From Conus ventricosus (lineage: Eukaryota > Mollusca > Gastropoda > Neogastropoda > Conidae), in assembly GCA_018398815.1 (NCBI GenBank), contig CM031601.1, positions 20,834,466-20,898,465 of the forward strand: DNA of 64,000 nt, read 5' to 3'. Below are positions 46,701-52,307 of the stretch, piece after piece (positions within the stretch are counted from its first letter, which is position 1; each line of letters starts with the position of its first letter). Position numbers and translations under genes: made by a program. The notes under the pieces are model-generated. The model saw nothing but the letters and a program-made list of their open reading frames with translations. It had not been told where the DNA came from and did no database searches.

Positions 46701-48686
46701 CCTCCAATTATATGTAATGTTGGTCATTGGTTCTAACACTCAGCTCTATCTGTCCATCTGTGCACTACTGTCTGTATGCTCAGTGATGCTCAGTGTTCAA
46801 CACTCACTACTGTAAGTTCCCAAATTTTCCACTGTCTGTATCATCAGTGAGGCTCAGTGCTCAACATTCAGTGCTATGTGTTCCCCTCTTTGGTTGTGTC
46901 TGTGCAGTCGATGACATTCAGTGTGGCAAAACATACTAATAGCTACCTCTTTGAATGGGGACGCTAGTAGTTTATAGGGGCATGTCCACAAGCAGTGGTG
47001 CTTGCTTGATGAAAGTGAAACAATCGACTATGTACAGAAATAACAATAACAATAATAACAGTTGTAGTAATAGTGATTGTAATAATAATAATGATGATGA
47101 TGATGATGATGATTGATAGTGAGAATATTTGTATGCATACTCAAATGAATGCCCTAGGGCTTTACAATCAATAAGCACGCATATTAAAAACTACAGAACA
47201 AATTAGCAAGAACCAGCAATGCATATTTCCCATGCTGCAGGCAAGCGCATCACCACACCTAAGTGCATATCACATTCCCAAATGAACACATGAACATAAT
47301 TTGTGCATCAGTTAGAAGGGGAAAGGGAACATTTTCAGGCTTGATTTGAAAGAGGGCAGGCAGGAAAAGGATGTAGGTCGTTTATTGGCGTAGATTCAAA
47401 CAATAGGCAAAAGAATAGTTGACCTGAGGGTTTCTACAAACAGAGTGAATGTTGAGAAGATGACTAACAGACAGAGAAAGAAGTTTGTGTGAAGGGATGA
47501 TGGGGAAAATGTCTTAGGTAGGGTGAAATCAGACTTCTTCCCCTTTAGCAGATTTCTTCCCCATTATCAGACTTCTTCTCCTTTATCAGACTTTCCCATT
47601 ATCAGACTTTCCCATTATCAAACTTCTTCCCCTTTGTCAGGCTTCTTTCCCAAAATTAGACTTCTTTCTCATCATCAGACTTCTTCCTCATCACTTCTTC
47701 CTCATCATCAGACTTCTTCCTCATCACTTCTTCCTCATCATCCGACTTCTTCCTCATCATCTGACTGCTTCCTCATCATCTGACTTCTTCCTCATCATCT
47801 GACTTCTTCCACATCATCTGACTTCTTCCTCATCATTAGACTTCTTCCTCATCATCAGACTTCTTCAACCTCAGCAGACTTATAATTATCAGACTTTTTC
47901 CCCATTATCAGACTCTTTCCCCTTTCTCAGACTACCCCCCCCCCCACCCCCCAAATTTTGGACTTCTTCCCTATCATCAGACTTCTTCCTCATTAGCACA
48001 CTTCTTCAGCATTAACGGACTTTCTCCTCTGTTATCAAACTTGTTTCCTGTAATCAGACTTTTTACCCAATATCATACTTTTTCCCAGGTATCATATTTC
48101 TTCACATTATTCTTCCTTATTAGCACATTTCTTCCCCATTATCAGACTTTTTATTCATTAGCAGTCTTCTTCCTAATAATCAGATTTTTCTCCTCATGAC
48201 CAGTCTTTCTACCCATTATCACACTTGTCCAGTCATCAGACTTTTCCCCCATTGACATATTTCTTTCCCATGATCAGAATTTACCCCATTATCTGACTTC
48301 CCCATCATCAAACTTTTTCCACAGTGATCATTTCAGTTGTTTTTTTTGACATGATCAGTCTTTTCTCTTATGTCCTTGTGACTTCTTTCTCTACACTGAG
48401 GATTTTTTTTTTGTTCCTTCAATTGTATTAACAGGCAAAGATCTCTTGCAATTAGCATCATTACTGTGCAGTTAGTTGGGTACAATCAAGTGAACTATAA
48501 GGACAAAGCTGTACACTCGGCCTTTCCACTGTCTTCATTGTTGCAGGAATGATCACTGACTTGTACATCGACAAGTTCAAGTTCAAGGGTCAGAACGTGA
48601 GAGGGAAAGTACCAGCCCTCTTGGAAGTGCTGGACAACTATGACTTCAACAACCTGTGCCAGTTCTTTGAGGTGCAGATGTCATGA
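5635..48686 (+). CDS. BBS7: BBS7 gene, BBSome complex member 7 (19 coding exons)
   Basis: Bardet-Biedl syndrome 7 protein is a subunit of the eight-protein BBSome, an Arf-like GTPase-recruited coat that carries membrane proteins through cilia. The nineteen exons encode, in order, an N-terminal beta-propeller (residues about 1-330), a coiled coil (about 335-375), a gamma-adaptin-ear-like domain and platform (about 380-580) and a C-terminal helical part. Diagnostic stretches include [112 protein letters not shown] and DKFKFKG. All introns are GT/AG and exon phases agree, apart from small indels in exons 5, 14, 15 and 18. The total is about 713 codons. The indels are either assembly errors or pseudogene lesions. 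Confidence 0.95.
5674..7540. other. BBS7 intron 1
   Basis: No gene seen. It holds (GT)n at 5706-5740, a 26-bp tandem duplication at 5801-5852 and a 22-bp inverted repeat (6032-6053 with 6079-6100, plus a further copy near 6172). There is also a C/AC tract at 6307-6334, (CT)n at 6648-6706 and (TG)n with alternating CG at 7326-7436. Confidence 0.75.
7541..7600 (+). CDS. BBS7: BBS7 exon 2 (residues 14-33)
   Basis: Acceptor tttttttatag, donor gtatgc, phase 0 at both ends, 60 bp. It encodes [20 protein letters not shown], aligning with the TMKLIPAS region at the start of the BBS7 propeller. Intron 2 (7601-8237) shows no features. Confidence 0.92.
8238..8300 (+). CDS. BBS7: BBS7 exon 3 (residues 34-54)
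   Basis: It encodes [11 protein letters not shown] followed by [10 protein letters not shown], the highly conserved first-blade motif. Acceptor tgtgcag, donor gtatgt, phase 0 at both ends. A (TG)n tract starts about 18 bp past the donor. Confidence 0.95.
8318..8452. repeat. (TG)n microsatellite near exon 3 donor
   Basis: An imperfect TG repeat with CG and ATG interruptions, in intron 3. In the transcript it is a (UG)n tract on the sense strand. Confidence 0.93.
9206..10179. mobile_element. piggyBac-like non-autonomous element with TTAA target sites
   Basis: About 60-bp terminal inverted repeats face each other at 9206-9263 and 10122-10179. Each outer end reads CC(C/T)GTAGAGT(A/G)CC and is flanked by TTAA (9202-9205 and 10180-10183). 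TTAA duplication and CC-GTAGAG-type termini are typical of the piggyBac superfamily. The interior has an ATGGCGGCT start in good context at 9467 but no transposase ORF. This makes it an internally deleted copy that would depend on a transposase elsewhere. Confidence 0.85.
10225..10765 (-). mobile_element. tRNA-derived SINE in intron 3
   Basis: On the minus strand a tRNA-like head (A-box AGCTCAGTTGGTAAAGC at 10753-10736, B-box GGTTCGAATCTCC at 10701-10689) leads into a conserved body. The body ends in an AT-rich (ATT)n tail near 10235. A degraded copy of the same body lies at 42880-43180. The head is not a functional tRNA gene, because it lacks clean stems and continues into the SINE body. Confidence 0.8.
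11400..11575 (+). CDS. BBS7: BBS7 exon 4 (residues 55-113)
   Basis: Acceptor gtgacacag, donor gtgagt after ACCAT (phase 2). It encodes [18 protein letters not shown], then [20 protein letters not shown] and [14 protein letters not shown], matching the second propeller blade (IFIAAASEIRGFTKRGK in the human protein). Confidence 0.95.
12470..13262 (+). repeat. 33-bp minisatellite in intron 4, resembles exon 5
   Basis: About 23 units of 33 bp, each containing TGGCCACTTTGTGTACAATC. The unit is a multiple of three with no stop, so each copy reads [11 protein letters not shown]. Exon 5, which begins about 110 bp downstream, encodes [13 protein letters not shown], with 20 of 21 bases of the GHFVYNH segment identical to the unit. 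Some units show single substitutions and a few have 1-bp or larger deletions. Confidence 0.93.
13372..13557 (+). CDS. BBS7: BBS7 exon 5 (residues 113-175) with a 1-bp deletion
   Basis: Acceptor gtatgttcag, donor gtagcc. It encodes [19 protein letters not shown], then [20 protein letters not shown] and [11 protein letters not shown]. The family continues as RVLQ, but here one base (expected C, near 13542) is missing, so the frame becomes CACCR. Restoring one base gives phase 0, which exon 6 requires. An alternative upstream acceptor at 13347 is in the same frame and would add eight residues. Confidence 0.93.
14044..14116 (+). CDS. BBS7: BBS7 exon 6 (residues 176-200)
   Basis: Acceptor gttgacacag, donor gtgagt (phase 1). 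It encodes [18 protein letters not shown] and LAQNNG, matching the conserved VEVPGPP propeller strand. Confidence 0.95.
14117..17857. other. BBS7 intron 6
   Basis: It holds three dense microsatellite blocks: (GA)n then (CA)n at 15059-15200, (CA)n at 15541-15605, and (GA)n at 15711-15822. A 344-codon open frame across them is low-complexity artefact. 16240-17850 shows nothing recognisable. Confidence 0.75.
15059..15822. repeat. Clustered (GA)n and (CA)n microsatellites
   Basis: Alternating purine-rich GA and CA tracts with unique spacers, including alternating CG bases around 15510-15538. The largest pure block is the GA run at 15757-15822. Confidence 0.95.
17858..17924 (+). CDS. BBS7: BBS7 exon 7 (residues 200-222)
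   Basis: Acceptor gatgacag, donor gtgagt (phase 2). It encodes [20 protein letters not shown] and IG, equivalent to LLFGTSDGKLALIQI of vertebrate BBS7, a propeller blade. Confidence 0.95.
18126..18175 (+). CDS. BBS7: BBS7 exon 8 (residues 222-239)
   Basis: Acceptor tgtcacag, donor gtaggt (phase 1). It encodes [18 protein letters not shown], matching the KWEIQNEKKRGG motif. Neighbouring introns 7 and 8 are short and show no features. Confidence 0.94.
18726..18856 (+). CDS. BBS7: BBS7 exon 9 (residues 239-282)
   Basis: Acceptor cttttcag, donor gtaggt after GGCCAT (phase 0). It encodes [20 protein letters not shown] followed by [20 protein letters not shown]. The DLLVGRDDGMVEVYSFD motif is one of the strongest BBS7 signatures. 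Confidence 0.96.
19100..19240 (+). mobile_element. Degraded tRNA-derived SINE
   Basis: An A-box-like stretch (AAATGGTTAGAGCATTTG, about 19127-19144) and a B-box-like GAGTTTGAACCTC (19165-19177) lie 20 bp apart, as in a tRNA-derived promoter. No clear tail or target duplication is seen. Confidence 0.5.
19440..20080. repeat. Two-copy direct duplication of about 328 bp in intron 9
   Basis: The segment starting CTTGTTTTTATTT at 19440 repeats from 19768 with about 85-90% similarity by eye, through the shared GAAACTGCC(C/A)AAACT stretch near 19710 and 20038. It is non-coding. Confidence 0.85.
20243..20327 (+). CDS. BBS7: BBS7 exon 10 (residues 283-311)
   Basis: Acceptor gtgttgtcag, donor gtatgc (phase 1). 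It encodes [20 protein letters not shown] and EIVCCTYA, matching SVTSIQGGCVGK..EIVVSTYSG, the closing part of the propeller. Confidence 0.95.
20550..21209. repeat. (CA)n and (CT)n microsatellites with a 60-bp minisatellite
   Basis: (CA)n at 20550-20600. Three to four degenerate units of about 60 bp follow at 20652-20806, sharing GTCATGAAACGTCAG. Next comes (CT)n then a long (CA)n at 21058-21209. All lie in intron 10. Confidence 0.88.
21385..22080 (+). repeat. 45-bp minisatellite with acceptor-like TTTTGCAG, intron 10
   Basis: About 15 units, the clearest at 21525-21660. The consensus is TTGTTTTGCAGTGAAACTGT followed by TCTCACCTTTTGTTTTGTGC. Each unit carries a pyrimidine-rich tract plus CAG, resembling a 3' splice site. 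The last unit at 22060-22080 runs into unique sequence. Confidence 0.9.
23785..24598. repeat. (CA)n microsatellite cluster in intron 10
   Basis: CA tracts at 23785-23972, 24361-24485 and 24533-24598 with unique spacers. Unique-looking sequence at 22090-23730 holds no exon that I can support. Confidence 0.94.
24600..25150. repeat. Degenerate 35-45 bp tandem repeat in intron 10
   Basis: Repeated variants of TGACATGTCA(C/T)(A/G)GTGTAACA with GTTG-rich linkers, about 14 diverged units. It is AT/GT-rich and non-coding. Confidence 0.75.
25575..25674 (+). CDS. BBS7: BBS7 exon 11 (residues 311-344)
   Basis: Acceptor ttgccggcag, donor gtaggt (phase 2). It encodes [15 protein letters not shown], then [13 protein letters not shown]. 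It opens with the GWVTGLT motif that ends the propeller and leads into the coiled coil. The donor region has a second imperfect copy at about 25720-25760. Confidence 0.94.
26130..28372 (+). repeat. 31-bp minisatellite in intron 11, about 72 units
   Basis: The unit is GCACAACCCTCTTTCCAGTC followed by TTCATTCTTTT, highly uniform across 2.2 kb with CCC/TCC and TTTG/TATG variants. Every unit carries the acceptor-like CCTCTTTCCAG. Since 31 is not a multiple of three and no stop occurs in any frame, three overlapping frames stay open for hundreds of codons. They read a 31-residue cyclic peptide and are not evidence of a protein. Confidence 0.95.
28373..29385 (+). repeat. 45-50 bp minisatellite with donor-like GGTGAGT, intron 11
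   Basis: About 20 diverged units with consensus CCTTTACAATCCTTGCATTC and TGCATACAGTCCTATGGTGAGTG. Many copies hold TATGGTGAGTGATCC, a good match to a 5' splice site. The array directly follows the 31-bp array without a gap. Confidence 0.88.
29390..31723. other. Remainder of BBS7 intron 11
   Basis: (TG)n at 29530-29612 with a GA tail, and a C run at 30565-30582. No exon, RNA gene or transposon that I can recognise in the remaining 2.1 kb. Confidence 0.6.
31724..31916 (+). CDS. BBS7: BBS7 exon 12 (residues 344-408)
   Basis: Acceptor tatattgacag, donor gttgtg (phase 0). It encodes [20 protein letters not shown] (coiled coil), then [20 protein letters not shown] and [17 protein letters not shown]. 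The INDKF.LN.DDASY motif is a BBS7 hallmark and begins the ear-like domain. The donor itself is weak and merges into a (TG)n run. Confidence 0.96.
31918..31964. repeat. (TG)n directly at the exon 12 donor
   Basis: About 22 TG dinucleotides begin one base into intron 12, so the transcript has a (UG)n tract touching the 5' splice site. The rest of intron 12 shows nothing recognisable. Confidence 0.93.
32434..32508 (+). CDS. BBS7: BBS7 exon 13 (residues 409-433)
   Basis: Acceptor tgttgcag, donor gtgaga (phase 0 at both ends). It encodes [20 protein letters not shown] and ACNPE, matching [23 protein letters not shown]. The last 14 bases plus donor reappear as the unit of the tandem repeat that follows. 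Confidence 0.96.
32495..32757 (+). repeat. 30-bp repeat continuing from exon 13 donor, left part
   Basis: The unit is TGTAACTCTGAGGTCAGTCT followed by GTCTTTATCC. The first unit is the exon 13 end itself (TGTAACCCTGAG then gtgagactg). About nine units precede the LINE insertion, and the array resumes at 39947. Confidence 0.85.
34098..34547 (+). CDS. BED-like zinc-finger ORF in the DNA transposon
   Basis: 149 codons. Residues about 55-85 read [16 protein letters not shown] followed by [13 protein letters not shown], with the spacing C-x2-C ... H-x5-H of a BED-type finger, a DNA-binding module found in hAT-like transposases. Downstream the 15-residue stretch [15 protein letters not shown] occurs twice, from a 45-bp tandem duplication (34361-34450). 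No DDE core follows, so it is a truncated transposase or an accessory protein. Confidence 0.6.
   Translation: MACLGRVVNFGDPFEDKCPNKWKWEWIFVVVEVEIGDVVKKERLGTRFRKINISGAARCIVCNKDVSYASRGVSTLTDHLRSKKHLDDILLSDSSKQGSCLCDILLSDSSKQGSCLCGSLLSSKLQIPSCFLFRDACLSSGGNAWCQCL
34909..34930. other. GC-rich perfect-arm palindrome in the DNA transposon
   Basis: TCCGGGGGGGCATG then CCCCCGGA forms a short hairpin with GGGGGCATGCCCCC at its centre. It lies about 45 bp inside the right end of the transposon and is followed by a second C run. Confidence 0.8.
36122..36780 (+). pseudogene. LINE EEP endonuclease domain
   Basis: It starts [20 protein letters not shown] with [10 protein letters not shown] (metal-binding Glu) and loses frame near 36320. 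In the next frame it continues [32 protein letters not shown] (catalytic Asp/Asn) and [11 protein letters not shown] (terminal SDH). All core EEP motifs are present in order but in two frames. Confidence 0.9.
37370..38400 (+). pseudogene. LINE reverse transcriptase domain
   Basis: Blocks appear in order across shifting frames: [20 protein letters not shown] at 37390, NYRPIALTS near 37620, [14 protein letters not shown] at 37815, [13 protein letters not shown] at 37996 and the catalytic [11 protein letters not shown] at 38092. The DD pair is retained. Multiple frameshifts make it inactive as read. Confidence 0.92.
38955..39345 (+). pseudogene. LINE RNase H domain
   Basis: Motifs are FTDGSK (first catalytic Asp, near 38970), [14 protein letters not shown] (Glu), [14 protein letters not shown] (Asp) and [20 protein letters not shown] near 39275. 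All are in the right order but in more than one frame. The C-terminal tail with [18 protein letters not shown] extends to about 39635. Confidence 0.9.
39947..40275 (+). repeat. 30-bp repeat resumed after the LINE
   Basis: About ten units of the exon 13-related repeat (TAACTCTGAGGTCAGTCTG with TTATCTTG). Units near 40193-40275 contain CTCTGAGGTAAGTG, a near-perfect 5' splice site sequence. Confidence 0.88.
40431..40634 (+). CDS. BBS7: BBS7 exon 14 (residues 434-501) with a 1-bp insertion
   Basis: Acceptor ttttcccatgcag, donor gtcggt (phase 2). It begins EGNYLLAT; the next codons should be TACCGT (YR) but read TAACCG, an extra A at 40456-40457 that creates a stop. After it the frame gives [20 protein letters not shown], then [20 protein letters not shown] and [17 protein letters not shown], strongly conserved ear/platform sequence. 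Confidence 0.95.
40681..40708. repeat. G homopolymer run in intron 14
   Basis: About 25 G with one A, 46 bp past exon 14. The following 40720-41270 is A/G-rich with no recognised feature. Confidence 0.9.
41275..42371 (+). repeat. 44-bp minisatellite ending in the exon 15 acceptor
   Basis: About 24 units of GGGTGTTGCCATAGACCATC followed by AACACATACAGAAAGCTATG, becoming more diverged toward 42200-42370. The last segment, GTGGGTGTCATCACAG plus exon start GCCCATGAACACC, aligns with the unit (GGGTGTTGCCATAG, ACCATGAACAC). The array therefore runs into the splice acceptor and the first codons of exon 15. Confidence 0.9.
42372..42535 (+). CDS. BBS7: BBS7 exon 15 (residues 501-555), several indels
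   Basis: Acceptor tgtcatcacag, donor gtccct (phase 2). The family sequence can be followed in pieces: [53 protein letters not shown]. The pieces are separated by a missing C near 42384, an extra TGA at 42414-42416, a missing T near 42438 and a wrong C-run length at 42463-42466. Most of these lie in homopolymers. As read, the exon contains stops. Confidence 0.88.
42880..43180 (-). mobile_element. Degraded SINE body, same family as in intron 3
   Basis: Shares the order GGCTGCCTA, AAGAGCTGCC, CAGTCAATAT-like, TTTCATG, GCGGCCAAACT, CTTCTGAAAG and ACACACGGA-like stretches with 10330-10600. No tRNA-like head is visible, so it is 5'-truncated. It lies in intron 15, which also has (CA)n at 43671-43709. 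Confidence 0.65.
43752..43861 (+). CDS. BBS7: BBS7 exon 16 (residues 555-592)
   Basis: Acceptor tgattttcag, donor gtcagt (phase 1). It encodes [20 protein letters not shown] and [16 protein letters not shown], nearly identical to the vertebrate [25 protein letters not shown] stretch. Confidence 0.97.
43905..44520 (+). repeat. 31- and 41-bp alternating minisatellite in intron 16
   Basis: About 16 units of GGCTCCTGTCTTGTGATTAT followed by GTCTACTG, joined either by AAT or by GATGATTGGGATT. Two unit lengths alternate in blocks. It appears to start from intronic sequence at 43890-43970. Confidence 0.9.
44697..44800 (+). CDS. BBS7: BBS7 exon 17 (residues 592-626)
   Basis: Acceptor ggttttcag, donor gtactg (phase 0). 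It encodes [20 protein letters not shown] and [15 protein letters not shown], the latter being invariant in BBS7 proteins. Confidence 0.97.
44940..45035 (+). mobile_element. LINE 3'-end fragment (family of the intron 13 element)
   Basis: GAGGTGACAGCCCTGATATG followed by GCTG...GTCAGTTGGGC and AAGCAAGATT matches the last about 70 bp of the intron 13 LINE (39880-39935). It is a very short 5'-truncated copy in intron 17. Confidence 0.7.
45198..45345. repeat. 74-bp tandem duplication in intron 17
   Basis: CAAGTTTTAGAGA(A/T)GCAAAA through GAAGTCAGTC occurs twice back to back with a few substitutions. Confidence 0.92.
45455..45835 (+). repeat. 44-bp minisatellite in intron 17, about 8.5 units
   Basis: The unit is AGGCTTTGAAGACTGTACTC then GCCCTATCTCCAAAAGCAGG. 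It is almost identical between copies, differing mainly in the length of the A run, which suggests recent expansion. Confidence 0.95.
46064..46186 (+). CDS. BBS7: BBS7 exon 18 (residues 627-668) with a 1-bp deletion
   Basis: Acceptor gtgttgcag, donor gtcagt. It encodes [20 protein letters not shown] and [15 protein letters not shown]. The family continues HLERLYG; here GCCCACCTGG has become GCCACCTGG (46167-46168), so the frame reads TWSDSM. One extra C restores HLERLYG and phase 1, as exon 19 needs. Confidence 0.94.
47040..47300. repeat. (AAT)n/(GAT)n tract with SINE-like tail
   Basis: Trinucleotide tracts at 47040-47112, followed by sequence resembling a SINE tail (GGGCTTTACAATCAATAA). The rest of 46190-47500 is unremarkable. 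Confidence 0.4.
47528..48330 (+). repeat. 18-20 bp minisatellite in intron 18
   Basis: About 40 degenerate units of ATCAGACTTCTTCC(C/T)CATT. The centre (47660-47860) is the most uniform, with flanking units increasingly diverged. Confidence 0.88.
48547..48686 (+). CDS. BBS7: BBS7 exon 19, C-terminus and stop
   Basis: Acceptor gttgcag. It encodes [40 protein letters not shown] and FEVQMS, ending at TGA (48684-48686). It matches [14 protein letters not shown]...SYD....FF at the vertebrate C-terminus. The last 12 or so codons are tandemly duplicated downstream of the stop. Confidence 0.96.
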
Positions 48687-48865
48687 AACAACGGTTCACA
48701 TGTGCCTACCACTTCTTCGAGATGCAGATGTTACAAGACAACAGTGACGTCTACCTGTACCAATACTTTGAGGTGCAGGTGAAATGAAAAGGATGGGACA
48801 AAAACCTGTGTCACTTACCTGAAGTGCAAGTTTAATGAAACAAAGACAACAAGAACCTGTACCAT
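48648..48865 (+). repeat. 51-53 bp tandem copies of the BBS7 stop-codon region
   Basis: Four diverged units share ACCTGTGCCAGTTCTTTGAG then GTGCAGATGTCATGAAACAA. The first is the real exon end, and the others lie in the presumed 3' UTR. The Glu-Val-Gln and TGA-type stop positions recur as CGAGATGCAGATG, TTGAGGTGCAGGTGAAATGA and CTGAAGTGCAAGTTTAATGA. Confidence 0.85.
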
Positions 48866-48979
48866 TGTTGTTGGTTTTTTTTTTTTTTGAGGGGGGGTTT
48901 GGAGGTACAGTTGTGATGAGAATATGAGGATTCCAGATGTGTCATCAGGAACAGCGTTAACGTTTTCATCAAATCCATT

Positions 48980-49195
48980 CCATGACTACTCTGCTTGGAA
49001 CTGTTCTCCTGATTCCAGCCTCCTGTTAGTTTGGAACTGTTTCCTGATTCCAGCCGTCCATCTATCGGCAGTGTCCTCTGATTCCATCCATAAGTCTGTT
49101 CAGAACGTTTTCCTTAGTCCAGCCATCTGTCTGTCTGGAACTATTTCCTAATTCCAGCCATCTGTCTGTCTGCAACTGTTTTCTGATCCCAGCCC
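48980..49195. repeat. 40-50 bp degenerate repeat in 3' flank
   Basis: About five units of GGAACTGTTTCCTGATTCCA with GCC(A/G)TC(C/T)GTCTGTCT. They end at a C run (49195-49209). Confidence 0.8.
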
Positions 49196-49979
49196 CCCCC
49201 CCCCCCCCCTCTCCCTGTCAGTTTAGAGTTGTGGAACCTGTGTGCTGTGTGTGTGAAGTGGACTGTGACGGGACAGGTGTTCTGCTGCTTGTTGCATGGT
49301 GTTCTCCGCTGTTAGTGTCATCGGGCAGGTGTTTATTGTATTCCACTTGTCCTGTGATATTTGTTTGTGATGTGTCTCGGTTGTCAGTGTTACCCAGCAG
49401 TTCTTTTGTGGGCTGTGTTTCCATTGTGAGTGTTGATATAGCAGCAAGACGTTTGAGGACTGTGGGACCAGTGTTGTGTGTTGTGGCTAGCAAACGGGAA
49501 AAAAGAAACAACAAAAGAAAACAAAAAAAGTGAATATTTTCATATGAGCAGCGGTGGTGTGAGAACTAACTAATTTTACCAGAGTGTGTGTGTATACAGT
49601 TGGTAGTGTGAGAGTTTACTTGAGGGTGGGAATATATGTGTGCGTGACAAGTTGTAACTTAATTCCGTCCACTGTCACATGAAAATAGTTGTCGAGAAGC
49701 ATATGACTAGTTTTAAAAAAATGCCTGGAAATTCTGTATTTCCGGAGATGTGTTCCTTTTTTGTTTTTTGTTGTATGTATCCATCAGCAGGAACGTGACC
49801 ATAAGTTGTGTTGAAGATAGTAGATTAACTTGGTGGTACTTAAGTCCAAATTGATTTTCGTCTGCCAATGTCCATAAACCTTTGTTACAACCAAGTTGGA
49901 ACTACCAAACTGCCAGAACAGGTAGGTACTCGGGTCAGGGCAAGCAGCGTTAACATGGTGAAGCTCGCAAAGTGGGAGG

Positions 49980-51310
49980 TGATATATCCACTTCTGACAA
50001 GTCACATACCCAAGTCTGACAAGTCATACTTCCTGACAAGTCACATACCCAAGTCCTGACAAGGTCCTACTTCCTGACAAGTCACATACCCAAGTCCTGA
50101 CAAGGTCATATTTCCTGTACAAGTCACATACCCAAGTCCTGACAAGTCATACTTCCTGACAAGTCACATACCCAAGTCCTGACAAGTCCTACTTCCTGAC
50201 AAGTCACATACCCAAGTCCTGACAAGTCCTACTTCCTGACAAGTCACATACCCAAGTCCTGACAAGTCATACTTCCTGACAAGTCACATACCCAAGTCCT
50301 GACAAGTCATACTTCCTGACAAGTCACATACCCAAGTCCTGACAAGTCATACTTCCTGACAAGTCACATACCAAGTCCTGACAAGTCATACTTCCTGACA
50401 AGTCACATACCCAAGTCCTGATAAGTCATACTTCCTGACAAGTCACATTCCCAAGTCCTGACAAGTCATACTTCCTGACAAGACACATACCCAAGTCCTG
50501 ACAAGTCATACTTCCTGACAAGTCACATACCCAAGTCCTGACAAGTCATACTTCCTGATAAGTTACCCATGAGTGACAAGTCACATACCCAGTCCTCAAA
50601 AGTCCATTCCCAAGTCTGACAAGTAATAGTTCCTGACAAGTTACATACCTATGTCCTCGCAAGCACATACTTCCGACAAGTTAGAAAATCCCACGTCCTG
50701 ACAAGCACATGCTTCCTGACAAGTTACAATACCCACGTCCTGACAAGCACATACTTCCTGACAAGTTACAAACCCACGTCCTCACAAGCACATACTTCCT
50801 GACAAGTTACAAACCCACGTCCAGACAAGCATACATACTTCCTGACAAGCACATACTTCCTGACAAGTTACAAACCCACGTCCTCACAAGCACATACTTC
50901 CTGACAAGCTACAAACCCACGTCCTGACAAACGCATGCTTCCTGACAAGCTGCATATCCACTCCCTAACAAGCACATACTTCCTGACAAGCAATACTTTC
51001 TGACAAGTCGCGTACCCACTCCTGACAAGCCACACACTCCCTGACAAGCACATACTTCCTGACAAGCACATACTTCCTGACAAGTCACATACCCACTCCC
51101 TGACAAGTCACATACTCCCTGACAAGCTACATACTTCTGACAAGCTACATACTCATTGACGAGCACATACTCCCTGACAAACACATATCTCCCTGACAAA
51201 CACATAATCCCTGACGAGCACATACTCCCTGACAAACACTCCCTGACTAAGCACATACTCCCTGACAAGCACATACTCCCTGACAAGCTACATACCCACT
51301 TCCTTACAAG
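49980..51310 (+). repeat. 20/40-bp minisatellite downstream of BBS7
   Basis: Units of ACTTCCTGACAAGTCACATA and CCCAAGTCCTGACAAGTCAT alternate (40-bp higher-order unit) at 50000-50560. They then diverge into CAAGCACATACTTCCTGACA variants to 51310. Part could lie in the BBS7 3' UTR. A possible polyadenylation signal AATAAA lies at about 51645. Confidence 0.92.
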
Positions 51311-51829
51311 TCACACACCCACTTCTTTCTGATTTATCCATTGTACAGTATGTCTGACATCAAGTGCAGAGACACATGGTCATTAGCCGGTGACTTTTTG
51401 AAACAGCCCAGTTTCCCTTAACCTTGTTTTGATGTTGTCCGAACGATGCCGAGCAACACTCGAATGACATGCAAGACTGTGCAATTGAACACGAGGTAAT
51501 CCAACAAAATTTCCAGCTCTTTGTCCAATATGGCAAGTGAATGGAAAAGTTACTGTTTTTTAACCATGCCTTGTGATATTGCGATGCATTGCGTTTCTAT
51601 CAGATTGGTGAATATTGAATTGGATGGGAAAGGTGTTAGTTGGTAATAAAATGAAAAACCTGACAACATGTGTCTGTTGTTGTACTGTTTCACTTGTTGC
51701 TGTTGAACACTATTAAACACAAACGCAATGACACATCTGTGCAAGATCAAATGTGAATTGATATACAGCAGGCTTGTAAAGTGCTTTGAATTTATCTTAA
51801 AAAGTTTAAGTACTGCATCCTCCAAACAT

Positions 51830-52050
51830 GAACAAACGAATCACAAGACAAAACCGACGCGTTTCGACCTCACAGGTCTTCTTCAGACAAGATAAAGAAC
51901 ACTCAGGACAACAAAGTGCAGAACCAGCAATCACATACCTCGTGAAATCTGTGATGATGTTGCTTGTTTCATTCGTAACACCGACACACATGCTGATCAC
52001 CAAAAAGCATTCATGTCAACTTGTGAGGTATTCATGAATAACTACACTTT
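51830..52050 (-). mobile_element. Penelope-like terminal fragment with hammerhead-like core
   Basis: On the minus strand CTGAAGA, then the stem GACC-TGTGA-GGTC, then GAAACGCGTC occupies 51886-51855. This follows the CUGANGA ... GAAA order of hammerhead ribozymes known in Penelope-like elements. One extra A precedes the stem, so it may be degenerate. No protein part is seen. Confidence 0.45.
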
Positions 52051-52307
52051 ATTCAACACCAACGTAGCAACATGGCGTTGACATCTTCAGAATCCAACTG
52101 AACCAGACTATCACCAGTGAAAAAAAGTTTCTTTTTTTGAATGGAAGAGTTTGATAGAGATCCCATCTTCAGGGGAGGGTGTATGAATTCAGAACCAACC
52201 TGCAGACACTCATTTGTAACATGATAATGACTCTGTTCTTAGGCCTGCCGAGAGCTATGGAATAATTTGTCAAAGATGTGAAAGAATGAAGTGGGGGAGG
52301 TAAGATA

